Shown one piece after another: positions 58,584 to 64,000 of a stretch of DNA of 64,000 nt (within the stretch, counting starts at the first letter, position 1; each line of letters starts with the position of its first letter). The DNA lies in the NCBI RefSeq assembly GCF_001605725.1, contig NZ_CP011530.1:3534001-3598000 (forward strand), written 5' to 3'. Source of the DNA: Mycobacteroides immunogenum (GTDB taxonomy: Bacteria > Actinomycetota > Actinomycetes > Mycobacteriales > Mycobacteriaceae). Below the pieces are notes generated by a model. The model made no database searches. It was given only the letters and a program-made list of their open reading frames with translations, and was not told the DNA's origin. The position numbers and the translations under genes were made by a program.

Positions 58584-59626
58584 CACAGCGCGTCCGGGTC
58601 GGCGTCGACGAGGTCACTAACCTTGCGCGTCAATTCTGTTGCCTTACGGGCCCATTCAAGGCCGGCACCGGCTAGCCCGCAGCCGGCACTGATCCCGACG
58701 CGGTCGCGCAGCACGGCCCGCCCAAACCCCAGCTTGTCGGCAAGCGCTGCCGTGCGGGTTGCCAGCACGTCGGACGATATCGGCGTAGTGGGCGCTTCGG
58801 CGGGAATCACGCCGAGCACCACGGCCTTGCCGGTATCCAACACCGAGGCCAGCCCGTCAAGGGCCTGCGCGTCGGTGAGATACCCCGCATCTACCGCGAT
58901 CCCTCGAATATCGGCTCCACGCAACAGCTCCCACGGTGGATCGGCGGCACAGCAGTGCACCAGCAGCTCGCCGCCCACCGCATCGGCGCACTGATCCAAC
59001 AGCGCGGTCGCCGTCTGCGCGTCGACCGGATGCACGGGCGAGAACATGCTGGTTCCCGCCAGCCTGCCGTCCAGCGCCGCGGGCAGGGACGGCTCATCGA
59101 TCTGCACCAGCACCGGCACGTCGAGCCTGCGGGATAGGGCGGCTCGGTGCTGCGACAGCCCCTCCGCAAGCGACGCCGACAGGTCCCGTACCGCCCCCGG
59201 GTCGGTGATCGCGCGGTGACCGTTGGGCAGCTCCAGTTGTGCTGCCAGCGTTACCGGCCCGGGCGCCTGCACCTTGACCGCGCGGCCACTTCCGCGGTGT
59301 CCGCCACGCTCCCACTCTTCCTCGAACGCGTCCACATCCTCGTCCAGGAAGCCGCGCGCCCGCCGCACCACGGCACCGGGGCGCGCGGTGGTCCGATACC
59401 CGGTGGGTGACACGTCGATGGCGATGTCCACCAGCAGCGCGCCGGCCCTACCGATCAGATCGGCACCCACCCCCCGCGCGGGCAGCTCCACGATATGTGG
59501 CAGCGGCAGCTCGGCCACCACGATTTCGGTGGCGGGGCGCACCTGCTGGCCCGGCCACGAGCCCATACCCGTCCCCTTCGCCCAGGGCTGTCGGTCTTCA
59601 CGCGCGCGGCTCATCCGGGAATTCAC
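58583..59626 (-). CDS. MetE-core-like protein (cobalamin-independent methionine synthase C-terminal family)
   Basis: A 347-residue protein with only the C-terminal-type barrel of MetE. Retained: IDEPSLP at residues 176-182 (homocysteine-binding glutamate), a zinc-type HxC at H224-C226 (LVHCC) and a cysteine at C316 (SAGCGLAG). Missing: the N-terminal folate-binding half. Homologue of Rv3015c. It may transfer a methyl group from a donor other than folate. It directly overlaps bluB and lies 10 bases after the frame of the NCS2 gene starts on the same strand. The start could be an ATG at 59614. Confidence 0.8.
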   Translation of the reverse strand: MNSRMSRAREDRQPWAKGTGMGSWPGQQVRPATEIVVAELPLPHIVELPARGVGADLIGRAGALLVDIAIDVSPTGYRTTARPGAVVRRARGFLDEDVDAFEEEWERGGHRGSGRAVKVQAPGPVTLAAQLELPNGHRAITDPGAVRDLSASLAEGLSQHRAALSRRLDVPVLVQIDEPSLPAALDGRLAGTSMFSPVHPVDAQTATALLDQCADAVGGELLVHCCAADPPWELLRGADIRGIAVDAGYLTDAQALDGLASVLDTGKAVVLGVIPAEAPTTPISSDVLATRTAALADKLGFGRAVLRDRVGISAGCGLAGAGLEWARKATELTRKVSDLVDADPDAL

Positions 59627-59636
59627 ATGCAGAACG

Positions 59637-61073
59637 TTAGGTGATGAGTGATTCGATGGGTCCCTTGGCGAAGTAGACCACGAACAGACCCGCCACCACG
59701 TACAGCAGCGGATGTACCGAACGGGCCTTACCGCCGGCTACCGCGAGCACCACCCAGCTGATGAATCCGACCCCGATCCCGTTGGCGATCGAGTAGGTGA
59801 ACGGCATGGTCACCACGGTCAGAAAGCACGGCAACGCGTAGTCGAATCGGGTGAAGTCGATACTGCGCAGCTGACCGATCATCATCGCGCCGACCACCAC
59901 CAGTGCCGGTGCCGCAGCCTCCATCGGCACGATCGAATACAGCGGCGTGAAGAACATGGCAGCCAGGAACAGCAGTCCGGTAACCACATTGGCCAGTCCG
60001 GTCCGTGCCCCCTCGGCGATTCCGGAAGCGGACTCGACGAACACGGTGTTGGAGGACGACGAGGAGACACCGCCGATCACCGCCCCGACGCCTTCGACGC
60101 TCAGCGCGCGCCCGATCCCCGGCAGGGTGCCGTGCCCGTCGGCCAGACCGGCCTCCTTACCCAAGCCCGTCATCGTGCCCATCGCGTCGAAGAAGTTGGA
60201 GAGCACCAACGCGAACACCAGCACCGTCGCCGACAGCACCCCCACCCGTGTGAAGGCACCGAACATGTCCACCTGGCCGAGTAGACCGAGATCCGGCAAC
60301 CCGCCCGCCGAGGACGGCCAATCGGGCACGGTGAGATTCCACCCCTTGGGGTCGGCGGGTTGCGCGCCCCGGCCGGCCAGCGCCTGCGCGATGATCGAGA
60401 CGACGGTCATCGCCACGATCCCGATGAGCAGTCCGCCACGGACCTTGCGCACCAGCAGAATCGCCATCAGCAGCACGCCCACGGCGAAGATCAGCGTCGG
60501 GATGGTGGCCACCGAGTTGTCGATGCCCAGGCCGACAGGCACGGTGGTGTTCGCGGCATCAGGAATGCGCCGCACAAAACCCGCGTCGACGAATCCGATG
60601 AACGCGATGAAGCATCCGATTCCCGCGGCGAGCGCCGCCTTCAGCTCATGAGGAATGGCATGGAAGACGGCGGTACGAAAACCCGAAATACCCAGCGCCA
60701 CAATGACAAGGCCGTCGACAATCACCAACCCCATGGCCTCGGGCCAGGTCATCTGGGGCGCGAACGACACCGCCAGCAGACTGTTGATGCCCAGCCCCGC
60801 GGCAAGCGCGAACGGGTAGTTGGCAATGAATCCGAACAGGATCGACATGACACCGGCGGCCAGGGCCGTGACCGCCGCTACCTGCCCCACCGGCAGCACA
60901 TGGCCCAGCACATCGGCGTTGTGTGCACGTCCCGGCTCGCCGCCGATGATCAGCGGGTTGAGCACCACGATATAACCCATCGCGAAGAACGTGACGATCC
61001 CGCCACGCACTTCGCGCGCGACGGTCGACTGTCGTTCAGTTATCCGGAAGAACCGGTCCAACAGCGCAGTCAT
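59637..61073 (-). CDS. NCS2-family purine permease
   Basis: A 478-residue membrane transporter with about 14 helices. Seen: the AzgA/GhxP-type N-terminus TVAREVRGGIVTFFAMGYIV and VLNPLIIGG, NYPFALAAGLGINSLLAVSF near residue 90, and NFFDAMGTMTGLGKEAGLAD near 290, followed by SSSSSNTVFVESASGIAEGARTG-type sequence of hypoxanthine/guanine permeases. Proton-coupled uptake of hypoxanthine, guanine or adenine is likely. Followed closely by the MetE-like and bluB genes (10-base gap). Confidence 0.9.
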   Translation of the reverse strand: MTALLDRFFRITERQSTVAREVRGGIVTFFAMGYIVVLNPLIIGGEPGRAHNADVLGHVLPVGQVAAVTALAAGVMSILFGFIANYPFALAAGLGINSLLAVSFAPQMTWPEAMGLVIVDGLVIVALGISGFRTAVFHAIPHELKAALAAGIGCFIAFIGFVDAGFVRRIPDAANTTVPVGLGIDNSVATIPTLIFAVGVLLMAILLVRKVRGGLLIGIVAMTVVSIIAQALAGRGAQPADPKGWNLTVPDWPSSAGGLPDLGLLGQVDMFGAFTRVGVLSATVLVFALVLSNFFDAMGTMTGLGKEAGLADGHGTLPGIGRALSVEGVGAVIGGVSSSSSNTVFVESASGIAEGARTGLANVVTGLLFLAAMFFTPLYSIVPMEAAAPALVVVGAMMIGQLRSIDFTRFDYALPCFLTVVTMPFTYSIANGIGVGFISWVVLAVAGGKARSVHPLLYVVAGLFVVYFAKGPIESLIT

Positions 61074-61197
61074 AGCCGTTGAACGTACAGGCCATAGCTA
61101 ATCGATGCCGACCGGAATCGAGTCAGGTTCGGGACTTTCCACCCCCGTTGAGGGACTTTCGTCACTAGAGGTGCGGACGGCACGCTCGGTCAAATGT

Positions 61198-61216
61198 AAG
61201 TGTCACTTTTAGACAC
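61198..61216. promoter_or_regulatory. Dyad symmetry upstream of the desaturase gene
   Basis: AAGTG-T-CACTT (61198-61208) is a perfect 11-bp palindrome, overlapped by GTGTC (61200-61204) and GACAC (61212-61216). It lies 30 bases before the desaturase start in the NCS2/desaturase divergent gap of 172 bases and is a candidate lipid-regulator binding site. Confidence 0.5.
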
Positions 61217-61245
61217 AGATACTCCGGGAACCGAGGAACGCATCC

Positions 61246-62232
61246 ATGCCCCAGAAGGAATTCACCGACCTTGAGCTCTTGCATGAGCTCGAACCCGTGG
61301 TCGAGGAGAACACTCATCGCCACCTCGGCGTGTTCAAAGAGTGGAACCCGCATGACTACATCCCGTGGACCGAGGGCAAGAACTACAAGGCCCTCGGTGG
61401 CCAAGACTGGGATCCCGAGCAGTGCAAGCTGTCCGAGGTCGCGAGGATCGCCATGGTCACCAACCTGCTTACCGAGGACAACCTGCCCGCCTATCACCGC
61501 GAGATCGCGATGAACTTCACCATGGACGGCCCCTGGGGCACCTGGGTGAACCGTTGGACCGCCGAGGAGAACCGGCACAGCATCGCCATCCGCGACTACC
61601 TGGTGGTCACCCGCTCGGTCGATCCGGTGGAGCTGGAGAAACTGCGCGTAGAGCAGATGACGCGCGGCTTCTCCCCCGGCCAGAACCGCCAGGGCGGCGA
61701 CGAGCTCTTCGCCAACAGCCTCTTCGATTCGGTGGCCTACGTGTCATTTCAAGAGCTGGCCACCCGCGTCTCGCACCGCAACACCGGCATCGCCTGCGCC
61801 GAGCCGATCGCCCAGGAGCTCCTCAAACACATCTCCAACGACGAGAACCTGCACATGATCTTCTACCGCAACATGGTCGAGGCAGGCCTGGAGATCGCAC
61901 CCAACCAGGCCGTGAAATCAATACACAAGGTGCTCGACAACTTCACCATGCCGGGCTACACGATCCCCGGTTTCCGCCGCAACGCCGTCACCATCGCCAC
62001 CGGCGGCGTCTACGACCCACAACTGCACCTCGCCGAGGTCGTCCAGCCGGTGCTACGCAAGTGGCGCATCTTCGAACGCGACGACATCAACGGCGAGGGC
62101 GAGTGGTATCGCGAAGACCTGGCCCGGATCATCGGGGACCTCAAGAAGACGGCCTCCGACTTCGAAGAGGTCAAGGTCAAATACCTAGAACGGCAGGCCA
62201 GACGAGCCGAACGGCAGGCCGCCAGGGTGTAG
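61246..62232 (+). CDS. Acyl-ACP desaturase, DesA1-like
   Basis: A 328-residue soluble ferritin-fold desaturase. Seen: ELEPVVEENTHRHLGVFKEW near residue 12, IPWTEGKNYKALGGQDWDPE near 38, the di-iron ligand motifs TAEENRHSIAIRDY near 105 and SNDENLHMIFYRN near 198, and the conserved PGQNRQGGDELFANSLFDS. It matches M. tuberculosis DesA1/DesA2, which introduce double bonds in mycolic acid precursors. The C-terminus is a charged helix (KYLERQARRAERQAARV). GAGGAA lies 9 bases before the ATG. Likely essential for mycolate synthesis if it is the DesA1 orthologue, but paralogues exist. Confidence 0.9.
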   Translation: MPQKEFTDLELLHELEPVVEENTHRHLGVFKEWNPHDYIPWTEGKNYKALGGQDWDPEQCKLSEVARIAMVTNLLTEDNLPAYHREIAMNFTMDGPWGTWVNRWTAEENRHSIAIRDYLVVTRSVDPVELEKLRVEQMTRGFSPGQNRQGGDELFANSLFDSVAYVSFQELATRVSHRNTGIACAEPIAQELLKHISNDENLHMIFYRNMVEAGLEIAPNQAVKSIHKVLDNFTMPGYTIPGFRRNAVTIATGGVYDPQLHLAEVVQPVLRKWRIFERDDINGEGEWYREDLARIIGDLKKTASDFEEVKVKYLERQARRAERQAARV

Positions 62233-62330
62233 CTCTCCCTCCTCCGTAACAGCGACGTGGGCAAACGGCGATATGCCGTTCAGTACCATTGATCGGGGCC
62301 GTCTTCGGCCGGCGGGGAGGAGAGGAATTC

Positions 62331-63188
62331 ATGCGCGCGTTCAGGACGCTGTCGGCGATGCTCGGCCTCGTCGCGGCAGTAGCGGCAGTTGCCATCCCGT
62401 CGACCGCCTCCGCCGAGCCTGTCGCCGGCGCACAGCTGGTCGCTATCGGTGATTCGTTCATGGCCGCGGGCTCAAATGCCGCGGCCATCACCGGCCCGGT
62501 CGGCACCGCCTGCAACCAGGCCACGGACAATGTGGGGCATCTGGTGGCCGCGTCATTCCCACAGCTGACATTCGCCGATTACTCGTGCGTGGGCGCACTC
62601 ACCACCGACGTCTACGCACCCTCGACCCGCGGCCCGCAAATCGTCGGGCTGTCCCCCGACACCAAGGTGGCGATCGTATCCATCGGCGGAAACGACGCGG
62701 GTTTCGAGCAGATGGCCACCGACTGCCTGTTCGCGTTGAGCTGCCCGGCGGAGAAGAAGGCCCAGTTCAGTGCCAATGTGACCTCGGTTGCCCCGAAATT
62801 GACGGGCGCATACGCCGCGATACGTAAGGCGGCACCGAACGCCAGGGTGTTCACCGTCGGCTACCTGCCGATACTGCCCCCGGACGCCAAGGGCTGCCTG
62901 GTCGGGCTGATCAACACCCAAGAGACCATCAGCTTCCTCAATGGTCTGCAGCGGCAATTGAACGACACGATCGTCGCAGAGTCCGCCAGGGCTGGGTTCA
63001 CGCCAGTGATCCCCGCGACCAGCAGCGACCACAGCGTGTGTGCCGCCGACTTCCAGCGCTACGTGTCCATGACGGGCGCCGGTGCCGGCGATGAGGGAAT
63101 TCCCATGCACCCCACTGCCCCTGGCCGCCAGTACGTGGCCGAGCGCATCGCGATCGCTATGCGGTCCGCAGGAATTCAGGGCGCTTAA
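62331..63188 (+). CDS. Secreted SGNH/GDSL hydrolase
   Basis: A 285-residue exported esterase/lipase with a signal peptide ending after TASA near residue 29. Block [15 protein letters not shown] near residue 37 (catalytic serine); block [16 protein letters not shown] near 120; block [16 protein letters not shown] near 260 (aspartate replaced by M-H pattern; His present). Six cysteines suggest disulphides. GGGGAGGAGAGG lies 7 bases before the ATG, favouring this start over one 14 codons upstream. Envelope lipids or acylated glycans are possible substrates. Confidence 0.87.
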   Translation: MRAFRTLSAMLGLVAAVAAVAIPSTASAEPVAGAQLVAIGDSFMAAGSNAAAITGPVGTACNQATDNVGHLVAASFPQLTFADYSCVGALTTDVYAPSTRGPQIVGLSPDTKVAIVSIGGNDAGFEQMATDCLFALSCPAEKKAQFSANVTSVAPKLTGAYAAIRKAAPNARVFTVGYLPILPPDAKGCLVGLINTQETISFLNGLQRQLNDTIVAESARAGFTPVIPATSSDHSVCAADFQRYVSMTGAGAGDEGIPMHPTAPGRQYVAERIAIAMRSAGIQGA

Positions 63189-64000
63189 TCGCGCGTGATG
63201 ATGGCGCTGCCGAGCACCTCGTCACCCTCGGTGTCGGGGCGGTACAACACCACCGTCTGCCCCGGGGCCACACCGCGCAGGGCGGTGCGCAGCCGAACCT
63301 GAATCCGGTCGGTCCCGGGATCGACGATGGCATCGACCACCGATCCATGCGCGCGGACCTGCACCTGGCATTCGACCGGCTCGGTCGGCACGCGCCCGGA
63401 GGTCCAGACCACGGGCTCTCCGCCGAACTCCCAAATCTCAAGATCCTCAACGGTTCCCACCCGCACGGTGGCGGTCTCCGCGTCGATCGACGTGACGTAG
63501 CGGGGACGGCCATCGGCGGCGGGTCCGACCAGCCCAAGTCCCTTGCGCTGACCGATGGTGAATTCGTGCACCCCAGCGTGGGTGGCCAGCACGCTACCGT
63601 CGGCGTCCACCACATTCCCGCGGCGTACCCCGATGCGCGCACCCAGGAAGGCCTGGGTGTCGCCCGAGGGAATGAAGCAAATGTCGTGGCTGTCAGGCTT
63701 GTTCGCCACCAGCAGACCGCGCTGCTCGGCCTCAGCGCGGATGTCGGGCTTGGGACTGTCGCCGACGGGGAACAACGCCCGGCTCAACTGTTCCGGCGTC
63801 AACACTCCCAGCACATACGACTGATCCTTGTCCGCGTCGACCGCGCGGCGCAGCCGCCCGTCGTGCAGGCGCGCGTAATGACCGGTGGCCACCGCGTCGA
63901 AACCCAGCGCGATGGCCCGATCGGCCAGCGCCGCGAACTTGATCTTCTCGTTGCATTTCACGCACGGGTTCGGGGTGCGGCCCTCGGCGTACGCCTCGAC
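63185..64000 (-). CDS. mnmA: tRNA 2-thiouridylase MnmA, 5' end outside window
   Basis: The C-terminal ~271 residues of MnmA (TrmU), which thiolates U34 of tRNA-Gln, -Glu and -Lys. The frame is open to the window edge, so the ATP-binding PP-loop lies beyond it. Seen: [17 protein letters not shown] (the conserved cysteine motif), [33 protein letters not shown] and the C-terminal beta-barrel with [11 protein letters not shown]. The stop overlaps the SGNH hydrolase stop by 4 bases. M. tuberculosis mnmA (Rv3024c) lies in the same neighbourhood. Confidence 0.95.
   Translation of the reverse strand, partial: VEAYAEGRTPNPCVKCNEKIKFAALADRAIALGFDAVATGHYARLHDGRLRRAVDADKDQSYVLGVLTPEQLSRALFPVGDSPKPDIRAEAEQRGLLVANKPDSHDICFIPSGDTQAFLGARIGVRRGNVVDADGSVLATHAGVHEFTIGQRKGLGLVGPAADGRPRYVTSIDAETATVRVGTVEDLEIWEFGGEPVVWTSGRVPTEPVECQVQVRAHGSVVDAIVDPGTDRIQVRLRTALRGVAPGQTVVLYRPDTEGDEVLGSAIITRD

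Overview
The window is a high-GC actinobacterial chromosome segment from the family Mycobacteriaceae. The evidence is a run of genes in the order I remember from the Mycobacterium tuberculosis chromosome around Rv2984-Rv3024: ppk1, mutT1, hupB, leuD, leuC, an IclR gene, tRNA-Glu/tRNA-Gln, gltX, leuB-serA, ilvC-ilvN-ilvB, cfp6, a DoxX gene, lppZ, gatB, pfkA, gatA-gatC, an ACT protein, ligA and mnmA. The HU protein with a long PAKKA tail, the 13E12-type HNH protein and the indirect Gln-tRNA route agree with this. The accessory genes between these anchors (MpaB/DUF2236 proteins, tandem ABC1 kinases, S1 peptidases, an amine-catabolism block) suggest a rapid grower, perhaps the Mycobacteroides abscessus-chelonae group. 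Species cannot be fixed without a search.

Layout. 1-7284: polyphosphate kinase (5' end missing), MutT1, HupB, the two isopropylmalate isomerase subunits, a divergent IclR regulator, a PPOX/F420-type oxidoreductase and a small unknown gene. 7285-7611: two tRNA genes with a strong hairpin between them. 7612-15838: gltX, an FAH-family hydrolase and a TetR gene on one strand; a divergent MpaB-type oxygenase and an MFS transporter; then leuB and serA. 15888-25128: accessory genes, comprising a lipoprotein, an HNH/DUF222 protein, a TetR gene, two coupled ABC1 kinases, a P450, a second MpaB oxygenase, and DUF2752 and CD225 membrane proteins.

25154-28821 is the ilvB-ilvN-ilvC operon, preceded by a recognisable attenuator: a short leader ORF containing LLVVI codons, followed by an intrinsic terminator with a T-run. 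28885-29277 is cfp6-like. 29274-37398 looks inserted relative to the remembered M. tuberculosis order. It holds an Lrp regulator, a class III aminotransferase, a saccharopine-dehydrogenase-like protein, an aminobutyraldehyde-type dehydrogenase, a MarR/FAD-monooxygenase pair and an APC permease, and is probably a polyamine or omega-amino-acid catabolic module.

37575-54645 returns to the conserved backbone (DoxX, LppZ, GatB, PfkA, GatA, GatC, ACT protein, LigA). Added to it are a carboxylesterase, a two-component system, small secreted proteins, a GT39 membrane glycosyltransferase, VanZ and YjbR. 54679-57091 carries three tandem secreted S1 peptidase paralogues. 57109-64000 holds a crotonase, BluB coupled to a MetE-core-like protein, an NCS2 permease, a DesA-type desaturase, an SGNH hydrolase and the 3' part of mnmA.

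Functionally the window unites branched-chain amino acid synthesis (leuBCD, ilvBNC), serine synthesis, and the complete non-discriminating GluRS plus GatCAB route to Gln-tRNA with its tRNA substrate. Several local regulators sit next to clear palindromic operators. I saw no IS element, prophage, CRISPR array or replication origin.
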